From Utricularia gibba (taxonomy: Eukaryota > Streptophyta > Magnoliopsida > Lamiales > Lentibulariaceae): DNA of 64,000 nucleotides. Shown piece by piece: positions 35,291 through 45,941 of this stretch (its first letter is position 1; each line of letters starts with the position of its first letter). The stretch is taken from NCBI GenBank assembly GCA_002189035.1, contig NEEC01000014.1, forward strand, positions 808,501-872,500. The letters are read 5' to 3'. Under the pieces are notes generated by a model. The model was not told the origin of the DNA, searched no databases, and saw only the letters and a list, made by a program, of their open reading frames with translations. The translations under genes and the position numbers were made by a program.

Positions 35291-38200
35291 CTACCAATAG
35301 TCATTGCAAGAACACTTGCCACCTCTAAAATGGTGAAACCGGTACGGGTCCCTGAGAACAATTTCCCTGGTTGACAAGCTACTCACGAACTTGTAAACAG
35401 AGTGACAATCTCCACATACACGCAGATTCTTGAAAATTCTAAGGGTTGCACCTTCCTTTGTACTGATCAACCCATAGGCAAGAGCGATTCTCTCACTGTG
35501 ATCCCATAAGTGATCCTCCTTCTGCTCTTCATCTGTGTCCTGTAGTGCGTAGCTCGTGTTTGCAATATAGCCGGCTTCTTTGATTCTAACTTTGAGTTCC
35601 ATGAGTTTCATCTGTATTTTGTCCCAGTCTTTGTGGGACTTGTCACCTGCACCAAATGTGTTCATGTTGTTTTTAATATTGAGCCAGCTGAAAGCTGGCT
35701 TCTTCCTTACTTTATCGGATTCCATCATTTTTCTGAGTCCAAAAACATCCTGCCACCTTCCTGATGTTGCACAGATGTTGGAGTAGAGAACATATGCTGA
35801 GTCGTCTGAAGGGTTAGCTTTGAGGAGATTCTCTGTTGCCCTCCGGCTGAGTTCTATGTCACCATGAACTTTGCATCCTGCTAAGAGAGTTCTCCATATG
35901 AAATCATTTGGAGGCACTGGCATTTCTGTGATGAAAGCTTCAGCCTCAACTAGTCTGCCCGAACGACTTAGGAGATCAACGACGCAAACACAATGCTCTA
36001 TACCAGCTGGAACACCGAACACTTTTGTCATTGAAGCAAAGTATTCCAGACCTTCATCGACCAAGCCTGCATGGCTGCATGCTGATAAAAGAGAGACGAA
36101 AGTGACATGGTCAGGTCTAGCACCGTGTAAAACCATTGCACGGAATATTTCTTGTGCCTTTTCAAAGTCTCCATGTCTAGAAAAGGCAGATATTGATATG
36201 TTCCATGATAATCTAGTCCGCTTTTTTGGCTCTGGAAGCAGTTTTAATAGATCACTGAGCTCCCCACACTTTCCATACATGTCCATCATAGCATTCTCCA
36301 CAAAATGATAGTTATCAAACCCTCGCTTGACGGCAAAAGCATGAAAATGTTGACCACCCTCCAAAATCGCTAGGTTCGCCATGGAAGAAAGTGCAGCAGA
36401 TAGACTGAATTGATCTAAATTCAATTCAGTTCTGTTCATCTCTTGTACAAGCTCCAACGCCTCTTCCCACCTGCCATTATGGGCCTTGCCAGCCACCATA
36501 GCATTCCAAGTTGCAGAGGTCTTATCCAAAAATTGTGAAAAAATCAACATGCTGGAATCAAGATCAGCACAATTGGCATACATAGAAATAAGGGAGTTCT
36601 TCACATATGCATCTGATTCAAATCCAATCAGCATTATATGTGCATGAAGAGGCATCCCATGCCTTATAAGGTTATCCGGATCCGAACAAGCCCCAAGCAT
36701 ACTGACCAGGGTAATGTGGTTCGGAGACACACAGCTCCTCCTCATCAAATTATAAGCTTTTATCACATCGCCAACTTCCTTGTTTTCTGCATAACAACCA
36801 ATGAGAGAGTTCCAAGCAACCAATTCTTTTTCGGGCATACTGTGGAAAATCTTCTCAGCTTCTTCTGTCATGCCACACTTGCTGTACATTGTCACTAGTG
36901 CATTGTTTACTACCATATTTTCATTGAACCCGCAGGTGATTACTTGGCCGTGGATAGCCATACCCTTTGATGAAAGCTCAGCATCAGCACACGCAGACAA
37001 TGAACTGGTAAATGTTACAAAATTCATTATGTTCTCCATGGTGAGCAGCTCTTTGAAAACTCTCAAGGAATCTAAAGGCCTACCCACCGCAACATACCCA
37101 GCGATCATTGAATTCCAAGTTATTAAATCCTTCTGTGGCATGTTATCAAAATATTTATCAGCATCTCCATGGCTTCCAGTGTCAAAATACATACTAAGAA
37201 GAGTGTTCGACACACAGATATCAAGGCCAAATCCCATCTTCAACACCAAACAATGAATCCCCTTTCCCCACTTCAATTTCTCCAAAGAATCAAAAACTGA
37301 AACCACTGATGAAACTGTGGTTTCATCTATTTCATCATGATTATGACGCATTAAATGGAAGTATTCGAGAGTTTCCTCAAACAACCTGCTATTGGCGCAC
37401 ACATCAAGCATAGAGTTCCATGATATAGTATCATACGAGTGCATGTGGTTAAATACATGACCGGCAGTTTCCACATCACCAAAATCACCAAATGTGGAAA
37501 TTATTGAATTTGAAACCGAAACATTGTGCTCTAACCCTGATTTAATAACATGGCCAAGCACTTGATGAACCAAAGATTCATCATCAAGAGCTCCACACGA
37601 GCTAATAAGCGTAGTAAAGGTATTCTGGTTACAGATCACCCCTTCAACTCTCATCTCACGGTATAAGTTCAGAACCTCGGAGAACAATCCACAATCTGAG
37701 TAGTTGACCATCAACGACGTCCAAGATACTACATTCCTCACAGGCATCTCTTGGAAGATAAACCGTGCGTCAGAAATTAGTCTATAAGCACCATAAAAAT
37801 GCAAAAGGGAAGTACCCACGAATACATCCCATTCCAAGCCATTCTTCACAACCAGGGTATGGATTTGAAGTCCTTCAACCAACCTAGTTCCGGACCGGGC
37901 AATTGAGGTTAATATGCTTGGAATGTTATAGCCATTCAACTCAAATCCCCCACGCCACATTTCGATAAAGAGGCGTAGAGCATCAAAATACAAGCCGATT
38001 CTAACATAACCAGAAATCATGTTATTCCACGAGGCTCCATTCTTCTCAGGCATTCCGTCGAACACTTGTGTTGCATATCTAAGATTCCCCATGTCCAAAT
38101 ACATCTTGATCAGCGTATTCATATGGAACACTCTCAAAAGACCCTCCTCTTTTACGAACACCCCGTGTACCGCCTTTCCCACAATCTGCTGTGAAATCCG

Positions 38201-38368
38201 CGAAAACCCATTCTGAAAAAAGCAAGAAATTTCTGGGCGAGGATTGCTTACCACCCATTGAACTGTACGACTCCAGGTATCTTCTCTGCACGGCGTACAT
38301 GAAGTATCACAGAAAACCGAAGTCTGCAAACTCAAAGCTGAAAGCTTCTTGCCGCGCCTGGCTAGCAT
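35291..38368 (-). CDS. Pentatricopeptide repeat protein, PLS-DYW class
   Basis: Single-exon gene of 1025 residues. DYW PPR proteins bind organellar RNA and act in C-to-U editing; the DYW domain is the cytidine deaminase. The N-terminus (MLARRGKKLSALSLQTSVFC) is basic and probably an organellar presequence. Long arrays of P, L and S repeats follow (for example VFVGTSLLHFYGAYRLISDA and GASWNNMISGYVRIGLYFDA). The E/E+ region leads to a complete DYW domain with HSE (DHSERIALAYG), CGDCH and the terminal CSCNDYW, so the deaminase zinc ligands are present. RNA target and organelle cannot be told by eye. The lack of introns is typical. Its stop codon lies 280 bases from the ICE-like gene stop, in convergent orientation. 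Confidence 0.95.
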   Translation of the reverse strand: MLARRGKKLSALSLQTSVFCDTSCTPCREDTWSRTVQWVVSNPRPEISCFFQNGFSRISQQIVGKAVHGVFVKEEGLLRVFHMNTLIKMYLDMGNLRYATQVFDGMPEKNGASWNNMISGYVRIGLYFDALRLFIEMWRGGFELNGYNIPSILTSIARSGTRLVEGLQIHTLVVKNGLEWDVFVGTSLLHFYGAYRLISDARFIFQEMPVRNVVSWTSLMVNYSDCGLFSEVLNLYREMRVEGVICNQNTFTTLISSCGALDDESLVHQVLGHVIKSGLEHNVSVSNSIISTFGDFGDVETAGHVFNHMHSYDTISWNSMLDVCANSRLFEETLEYFHLMRHNHDEIDETTVSSVVSVFDSLEKLKWGKGIHCLVLKMGFGLDICVSNTLLSMYFDTGSHGDADKYFDNMPQKDLITWNSMIAGYVAVGRPLDSLRVFKELLTMENIMNFVTFTSSLSACADAELSSKGMAIHGQVITCGFNENMVVNNALVTMYSKCGMTEEAEKIFHSMPEKELVAWNSLIGCYAENKEVGDVIKAYNLMRRSCVSPNHITLVSMLGACSDPDNLIRHGMPLHAHIMLIGFESDAYVKNSLISMYANCADLDSSMLIFSQFLDKTSATWNAMVAGKAHNGRWEEALELVQEMNRTELNLDQFSLSAALSSMANLAILEGGQHFHAFAVKRGFDNYHFVENAMMDMYGKCGELSDLLKLLPEPKKRTRLSWNISISAFSRHGDFEKAQEIFRAMVLHGARPDHVTFVSLLSACSHAGLVDEGLEYFASMTKVFGVPAGIEHCVCVVDLLSRSGRLVEAEAFITEMPVPPNDFIWRTLLAGCKVHGDIELSRRATENLLKANPSDDSAYVLYSNICATSGRWQDVFGLRKMMESDKVRKKPAFSWLNIKNNMNTFGAGDKSHKDWDKIQMKLMELKVRIKEAGYIANTSYALQDTDEEQKEDHLWDHSERIALAYGLISTKEGATLRIFKNLRVCGDCHSVYKFVSSLSTREIVLRDPYRFHHFRGGKCSCNDYW

Positions 38369-38589
38369 AAAAATATAACAAAAAGAAGAAGACGAACAAT
38401 CTAATCCCCATTTACTAATACACCATTTCTCTCCTATTTTTGTTCATTTTAGTTACATTTTCGCATTTAAAGAATTTAAAAAAAAAAAAAAGACACATTT
38501 GGAGTAGGGATTTCCCCTACGCATTTTTCCCGCTCTGTTTACAGTGAAGCCTCAAGAGAGACACGGTTCTTGAAGAAGATCCTGGACGG

Positions 38590-41500
38590 ATGCCGCCGTT
38601 GAAGAAGGCAAAAATCGAAGAAGATGAGGAATTCAAGGAGGAAATGTCCATGCCGCAAGAATATTGTGGTGAAAGTATCCACGGCAGAATGGAGCGCGAA
38701 AAAGTACTCGAGGGGCTTATAGAGAATCGCATCAAAGAAATTCACCATATTCAGCAGATTATTGATTTCCATACTTCTAGAGTAAGCTTTACTTCAGGCC
38801 GCATTTTCTCATTTTTAGGCCTATTGTTTGTTACATTTCGAGACTTTTAGGCTTTTTTTCGCTTCGAGTTGATACTCAGCTTTCATGTTCTCGGGTTTTC
38901 CGAAACTTGGTTTGTGTCGATTGCTCTGTGTTGTTGGTTCGAAACTGCGGTTTAGTATCAGGAATCCGTTGTGATTCAGAGGTAATCAACAATATGCAGA
39001 CCCCTCTTTCAGAAAAAAATCAGAGTTCTGTGTATAATGAGCTACCGGCGTTGCATACCTGCATCCTCATACAGTTTTTTTTTTTTTTTTTTTTTATGGT
39101 TTGCATTAGTAATCTGAGATCTGGATATAAAGAAGATTTTTTTTTAATCTGGTAGAAAATGGGAAGTTGAACAGATTTATTATTGTGGGTGATTGCCATT
39201 TATGCTTGCAATCTGCTTAGTGTTGATGTGATTATAGTCTAGAGAAAGGAGTTTCGTCCGTGCACTGAGGATGTTAGGCTTGATCTTGTGTGTTAAAAGA
39301 CTATTTTTTGCTTGATGCTGTATAGTGTTCAATGCAGCTTTCCACTCATTCTCTATGTATCTCAGTTCGTAGTGCTACCCGATGGTTTAATGCTCCTATA
39401 TGTTGGTGTTTCAGCTCAATTATGCGCAGAGAAGGTTGGAGGAGAGCCAGAGTCAGCTTGCCCGTCTTCGAGGTGATGATGCCATCTCAAATCCTTCCAA
39501 AAATGTACCCAGCGTGGGCACTGATCCCCAGCCTACAAGCTGTGATTCACTTGGAAAAGATGAGAGTGATCTAGAAGTTATGGAATGTGATGGCCTCTCC
39601 AAAAACTCAATGAACTCCAAACCTCAGCTTGTCATTCCTTCTAAAATTTCACAAGAGGCGGAATCAAAAAAACCTGGAGCTACTTCCTTTGGTTGCTCTG
39701 ATTGGCAACCTACTGCAACTGCACCTACTCATATCAATGTTGCTGGGAAGAAAAGGGTAACATATGCTGGACTTTCACTGGAACAAGAGGCCATGAAAAA
39801 CCACACTACAGCAATCTTAGGTTTGTTTTTCTGACACTCTCTAGAATCTTCAGATAATAAAATCTTGTGCCGTCTGTATACTGGAACACTTTGTTATTCA
39901 GCATCCTCCATCCTGAAAGAACACTGTTTGAATGTAAATAGCTCGTGATCATGTTCAATTGCAGGGCAGAAAGAACACAAAGACCTGACGAGTATTATTT
40001 GCAAAAGCGATTCACATGTTGCAGTTCAACATCAGAGCAGCTCACTTATAGCAAGCCAGCACAAAAGAAGACTCAGAAGTCTTGCTTTGTGTCCCACTAA
40101 TGAGCCTTTATTTGTTACAAGGTGATTATTTTAATTCCTATTTTCTGATAATACTTGATTATATGAAAACATGCAGAAATTAGCTTTAAGAATAGCACAA
40201 AACCTATTTTTGAGATGGTTTAATACTTCTTCTCTTGGCCTGGTGCAGGAGTTTTGGTGAATTTTTTCCATTTTCTTCGGCATCCATAGGTTCCTAGGCT
40301 TACATTTTTTAGAATATCGTTATTGCTTGTTTTGATCAAGTCTCTTCTTACTCAAATAATTACAATATTTTGCAGTGCCCTGGATGGAATAGTCAATTTG
40401 TGGCAAGTTCAAGGTCAAGGGTAGGTGACTTCTTGAGAGTGAACTGATTATTGACTGTTAAAGGATTACATGACATCAGGATATCATCTGTTGTATTCTT
40501 ATGATTCCATCGCATAAAAACTGCAGTTCTGGTGTCAATTTGCTAAGTTCCACCGATTTCCCATCAAGCAAACAAAGGAGATGGCCAGAAGACATAGCTT
40601 GGCATCCACGAGGAGACAGAGTTTTTTCAGTTTATAGTGCTGACGGTGGCGATTCTCAGGTGTCAACTATGTTTATAAACAAGAAAAAGGCAAGTGCTCG
40701 TGTGCTGTAATTCATTTCTCACAAAATATTGCTATCGGTTTTTAAGACAGTTCCTCATAACATCTTTCATTGGATTTGACTCTACACTGGGACCTTACCA
40801 TCTTCGGTTGCTTTTATGGGATATTGCATTCCAACTATTGTTGATCTAACCACAGCTCCTGATCTGCAGAAAGCTGACGTTCGTTATCTTGAAGATCAGC
40901 CCCACACAAAAGGAACCATAAATTGCATCATTTTCATGCCTTGGGATGAGAGTAGCTTTGTAACTGGTGGAAGCGACCATGCTGTTATCCTCTGGTCTGA
41001 GAAAGATGGAAAAGACTTGTGGAAATCTGCAACACTTCATAGAAACAACCACTCCTCTGCCGTCATGGGAGTAGCTGGAGTGCACCATCAAAACATCGTC
41101 CTCTCCGCAGGTGCAGACAAGCGTCTCATCGGATTCGATGTAGTTTCAGGGCAGCTGAACTGCAAGTATCAACTGGAAAGCAAATGCATGGATGTTCTGC
41201 CTAATCCTCGTGACTTCAACCTCATCATGGTTCAAACAGGGTAACTCCTCCTGCTTTCACAACACAGAAACCACAGACTACCACTCATTCCCTTCAGGAT
41301 CTTCCCTCACTAAATGGATCATCCATCATTCACCTGGCAGGACTCAGGAGCAGCAGATTAGATTATTCGATATGAGACTGAGCCAGGGCGAGATCACTGC
41401 CCTTGGATTCAAGCAAGAGAGCAGCGACTCCCAGTCTGCTCTAATAAAGCAGTGCTGGTCTCCGGACGGCATGTATCTGTCTTCCGGCTCGGTCGACCCC

Positions 41501-41680
41501 GTGATCCACATCTTCGACATCAGGTACAATGCTCGCAGACCATGCCATGCTATAAGATCTCACCAGAAGCGAGTTTTCAAGGCCTCTTGGCACCACTCTT
41601 TGCCCATCTTAGTTTCCATATCTTCAGACCTCAATGTAGGCTTGCACAATGTTGTTACCTCTGGCTCACACAAAGCATAG
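38590..41680 (+). CDS. WD40-repeat (transducin-like) protein with N-terminal coiled coil
   Basis: Seven exons: 38590-38781, 39415-39820, 39965-40121, 40376-40420, 40527-40689, 40870-41240 and 41341-41680, about 557 residues. The N-terminus is charged (MPPLKKAKIEEDEEF) and helical (EKVLEGLIENRIKEIHHIQQ and LNYAQRRLEESQSQLARLRG), likely a coiled coil. A Ser-rich linker with KKRVTYAGLSLEQEAMKNHT follows. The second half forms a WD40 propeller: RRLRSLALCPTNEPLFVTSA then DGIVNLWQVQ, RWPEDIAWHPRGDRVFSVY, SSFVTGGSDHAVILWSEKDG, SAGADKRLIGFDV, CWSPDGMYLSSGSVDPVIHI and FKASWHHSLPILVSISSD. The fifth intron seems to use a GC donor (AAG|GCAAGT, 40690). I recognise the fold but not the individual gene; partners are unknown. 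All phases agree and no defect is seen. Confidence 0.8.
39075..39095. repeat. Poly-T tract (21 bases) in WD40 gene intron
   Basis: An uninterrupted run of 21 T lies in the first intron of the WD40 gene. It is a simple homopolymer and a likely source of sequence-length error. Confidence 0.85.
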
Positions 41681-42243
41681 AACTTTGTCCCTGCTCATCC
41701 ACCTTTTGTCCTTTTGATTTAACATGTATGGGGCTCCCCTTCTGTGCAAAGGTAAGCAGCCTACTGTGATTCTCCTTCACTTTTGGTGTTGGGATTGCAA
41801 TATTTTGAAACTGGAGGTGCCAAGTTGGAAATATAAGAAAATAGAGGGAGGAGGCATTTCATCTGATTAATCCCAGTTTGTTTATGAAGGTAGAGAAACT
41901 GAAATAAATGATAAAGAAATATATGTTTGATTCTAAATGAAAAATAAAAATAACATTTATTTAAAAATCAATTCACTTTTATAATAAGTATGAAAGGTAG
42001 ATTCTTTATGATACTTAATTTTTAATAAGTGATTTTAAAATTTAAAATTACAGTTAATTTTTTTATATTTTTAAAAAGTATTCAAAATTCATTTTTTAGT
42101 AATTTATAATTTAAATATTTATTAAATTAAATTATATCTTATTTTTGATTGGGAATCAAATATGGATTAGATCAGTTTTCTTTTTTTAGTATAATAAATA
42201 TAATTAAAAAAAATGGAAATTTACGCCCCTCGGCGCGCTCTGT
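41681..42243. other. WD40 3'UTR and AT-rich VIM promoter
   Basis: About 560 bases between genes on the same strand. The stretch from 41900 to 42210 is over four-fifths A/T by eye, with no open frame. It must hold the WD40 polyadenylation site and the ORTHRUS/VIM promoter. Confidence 0.45.
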
Positions 42244-42375
42244 ATGAGTGCAGTTGCATTTCAAAAATTTGGCTTGAAGCTGCCGACCCGCCTGCTGGGC
42301 TTGTTTTCGTCGTCTGCAAAACGCGACCCTCGGCTTCCCACACGCAAACCCCTTCGCGCTCTTTCGTCACAATCG

Positions 42376-45300
42376 ATGGCGCCTCAACTTCCGCTCGATA
42401 CCGAAGGCCTATGCATGGTCTGCAAGGTCAAGCCGCCGGAGGATGCAACTCTCCGATGCGTCTCCTGTCTTACTCCCTGGCACGTTCTTTGCCTCGCTGT
42501 CGTGCCGGAGACCATGGGTTCCGCTCTCAAGTTTGAGTGTCCTGACTGCACCGGAGATGGGATGGATGGAGTGCCGGCACTTGTCGACTCCGGGAAGAAT
42601 GATTTGCTACTCAGAATACGGGAGATCGAGGCGGATACGTTGCTATCGGAGAAGGAAAAGGCGGTGAAAAGGCAGGAGGTTATGAGTGGGAAAATGGTGG
42701 CTGAAGAGGGAGGGGAAGAGAAGGGAGAAGGGGAAAATGGGGTTGATATTTTGAGCGTGCTTGGCGAAAGCTTCAAGTGTTCCTACTGCATGGAGCTCCC
42801 TGAAAGACCCGTTACGGTCGGTGATAATGCTACTCCTATTTCTTGTTCTTTTTTGTTTCTTATATGTGAATGCGTTAGATCATTGTTTCTTTTTTGTTTT
42901 TCGAATCTCAGACACCTTGCGGGCACAACTTTTGCTTGAAATGCTTCGAGAAGTGGGTAAATCAAGGAAAACAAACTTGTGTCAAATGCCGAAGCACCAT
43001 TCCCCGTAAAATGGCTATTCAGCCACATATTAACCCAACGCTTGTGGCGGCTATACGTATGGCAAAAGCTTCAAGATCACAAACCTCTAAAGGCCCATCA
43101 GTTGCATACCGCTTTTTGCATGATCAAGATCGTCCTGATAAAGCATTTACTTCTGAAAGAGCGAAGAAGTCTGGAATGGCTAACGCTTCTAGTGGGAGAG
43201 TATTTGTAACTGTTCCAAGAGACCATTTTGGGCCTATACCAGCTGAGAATGACCCTGAAAGAAATCAGGGAGTTTTGGTTGGAGAGACATGGAGTCTTCG
43301 GATGGAATGCCGTCAATGGGGGATACATTATCCGCCTATAGCTGGCATTGCTGGAAAGGCAAGTTATGGTGCTCAGTCCATAGTGGTTTCTGGAGGTTAT
43401 CAGGATGACGAAGATCATGGTGAATGGTTAATTTACACAGGATCGTAAGCACTCATATGCTGTTTCATAAGTTATTTATTTTGCTTTGTGTGGCTTCAAG
43501 CGAAGCTGCATTAATTCAAATGCCTTTATATGGCTTCCTAACTATCTCCATTCTCTTTTTATCACAGTGGTGGAAGAGATTTGAGTGGAAATAAACGTAC
43601 GAACAAGGACCAGGCATTTGATCAGTGCTTTAAAGCAGAAAATGAGGCTCTTAGATTTAGCTGCAGAAAAGGATACCCTGTTCGACTAGTGAGGTAGAGA
43701 CTGTATCATATTTTCCTTCTTTCAGTGTGCTTAATAATGCAAACAAATATTAAACTGTTAGCCACTTCGGAGCCTACTGGTATAGTATTCCATGAACGAT
43801 AAATTACTAATAACCTCCTATTATGTTGCATTTACCGAAACGGTTGCTATGAAAATGGTAAGTGGTGGCATCCGCCATTTCCGATACTTAATCTGTAGTC
43901 TACATACTAGATTGTCTACTGTCATTTTAGTATTGTTGAATTTATTGCTGTTGAAGTTGTCTTGAGACTTAGCGCTAGTGTTCATCTCATAAATGCATTG
44001 AATTGATGCAATTAGAGCTGGTTTTATTTATGTAAGAAGTCATGTCTAATATTAGATTCAGCGTATAAATAGTGTATTAATGCCTAGCTAATCATCAATG
44101 ACTTCGTGGAGGAAATACTTTTTTTTATATCCTCGGTGCCCTAGTGCATTTATATTAACTGCATGTTTATCATAAATTCCAGATCAGAGAAAGACAAGCG
44201 CTCGCCATATGCACCAGAAAAGGGTTACCGCTATGATGGGGTCTACCGTGTAGAGAAATGCTGGAGAAATGTAGGAAAGCAGGTGCATGTCTTTGCCATA
44301 TCTCAAATTTTTATGTGCCGTGATCTCTTTTGGTCCATTGTGTCATTCATGTTTTGTTCAATAGGGGTTTAAGGTTTGCAGATATTTGCTTGTGCGCTGT
44401 GACAATGAGCCTGCTCCATGGACAACGTCGGTGCTTCTCTGTCTTTGAAGTGATTTTTGTGACCATAAATCTACTTTGTCATTGATTTCAATCCCTTGTG
44501 TCAGTGATGAGCATGGTGATCGACCTAGAAAGCTGCCCACCATTCCAGAGCTTAAACAGGCGGTTGATGTATTTGATAGGAAAGAGAGCCCACACTGGGA
44601 TTACGATGTAAGTGATCATTGACCTTTGTTTTTATTTGGTGGTATGTTGACCCTATTGTGTGCACTAAGCTTACCGATAGCGCTTAACTTGAGCTGGAAT
44701 TTCTGGTGTAATTGATGCATTTCCATCTCGATTTTTAGGAGGGAGAAAGCTGTTGGAAATGGAAGAAGCCACCACCCCTCAGTGAAGCAAAAGTAATCAC
44801 TGTTGATGCTGATGGGATGCAGGTTACGAGAAAAGTTGTTAGGAAAGCACAGATCACATCAGTGAAGCAAAAACTCTTGAAAGGTTTGGTCTATCTGCAG
44901 TTTAATTTTCCAGGAACGAGCAGCCTAACTGTGTTTTCGAGTTTCCTTGGACATAAACCCAGGTCTCTGCTGCCTTATTTGCCAAAAGGTGATGAATCTT
45001 CCCCTAACAACACCATGTGCCCATAACTTCTGTAAACCTTGCCTTGAGGGGGCTTTCGCTGGGCAAACATTTGAAAAGGAGAGGATCTGTGAAAATGGCC
45101 GCAAACTTCGCTCTCAGAAAAATGTATTCAACTGCCCCAGATGTTCAGCTGATATAGCGGAGTTTCTGAAAAACCCGCAGGTAGATACATACCTTCCTAT
45201 GTCGTACATGTGGTTGTAATGCTGAAGCCATCGTCTCAACTGAACTGTGCAGGTGAACCGCGAACTGATGGAGCTAATAGATAAACTGCAATCAGAGGCT

Positions 45301-45489
45301 GATAAAGATGAGAGCAATGCTGATAATTCAACTGTCGATCCCCAGAGCGACGATGACAGCACTAGTCTGAAGAGAAAAAACACTAGTCCTTCAAGCCCTT
45401 CACCTGAGGAAGGGCAGGGGGAAGAAAATGTGAAGAAAAGCAAAGTTGAATCGGAGGAAGCTCCCGAAATGATGCCCATTCAGACATAG
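42376..45489 (+). CDS. ORTHRUS/VIM E3 ubiquitin ligase (PHD-RING-SRA-RING)
   Basis: Nine exons: 42376-42816, 42912-43444, 43568-43693, 44183-44282, 44365-44426, 44505-44607, 44739-44883, 44963-45180 and 45253-45489, about 654 residues, near the 645 of Arabidopsis VIM1/ORTH2. The protein is the plant counterpart of UHRF1: it binds methylated cytosine and keeps CG methylation with MET1 in the nucleus. Domains in order: PHD finger (CMVCKVKPPEDATLRCVSC), RING (FKCSYCMELPERPVTTPCGH), SRA/YDG (VFVTVPRDHFGPIPAENDPE, GIHYPPIAGIAG, DEDHGEWLIYTGSGG, GYRYDGVYRVEKCWRN, VCRYLLVRCDNEP), second RING (CLICQKVMNLPLTTPCAHNF) and an acidic Ser-rich tail. The start shown is MAPQLPLDTEGLCMVCK, the usual family start; an in-frame ATG at 42244 would add 44 basic residues. 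The exon 7/8 junction (LLK|GLCCLIC) is less sure than the others. Confidence 0.92.
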
Positions 45490-45941
45490 AACCCCGGGTG
45501 CTGCTGCGGCAGCTAAAACCACAGCACCCGCCCCTGGTGCAAAGAGACCAGGTGAACCAAAATGTTTCCCCAAAGCGCTGCTGCCAATGATGCGGTACCA
45601 AGAGCAGCAATTGGTGCAGATTTAACGCAAGCCGATTACTTCTGCTTTAGGTATCAGTGATGCATGCTTCATGGCCTGCGTTTCATCCTGCTTTCTGTTT
45701 AGATGGACACAGATACCATGGAAAGCTGATTTTGCATTGTGGGGAAGATTATCTATTGATAACTGCTTGCTGTTATGATACATGTTTGTGAATCAAGAAA
45801 AAGAAAGGCCAAAGGCTATGTTCTTATTACATAGCTTGATCCCACCCGTGTTATTACATAACATACATTTCTGGGACATCTGGTCAGAGGTTCACCTCAG
45901 CTCCTGTGAAGTATGAACCATAAACTTGCCTTCTCGCTTTC

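Noticed and set aside
38539-38772. Minus-strand frames near the WD40 start
   Set aside because: They are antisense to the first WD40 exon, whose frame continues correctly through seven exons.
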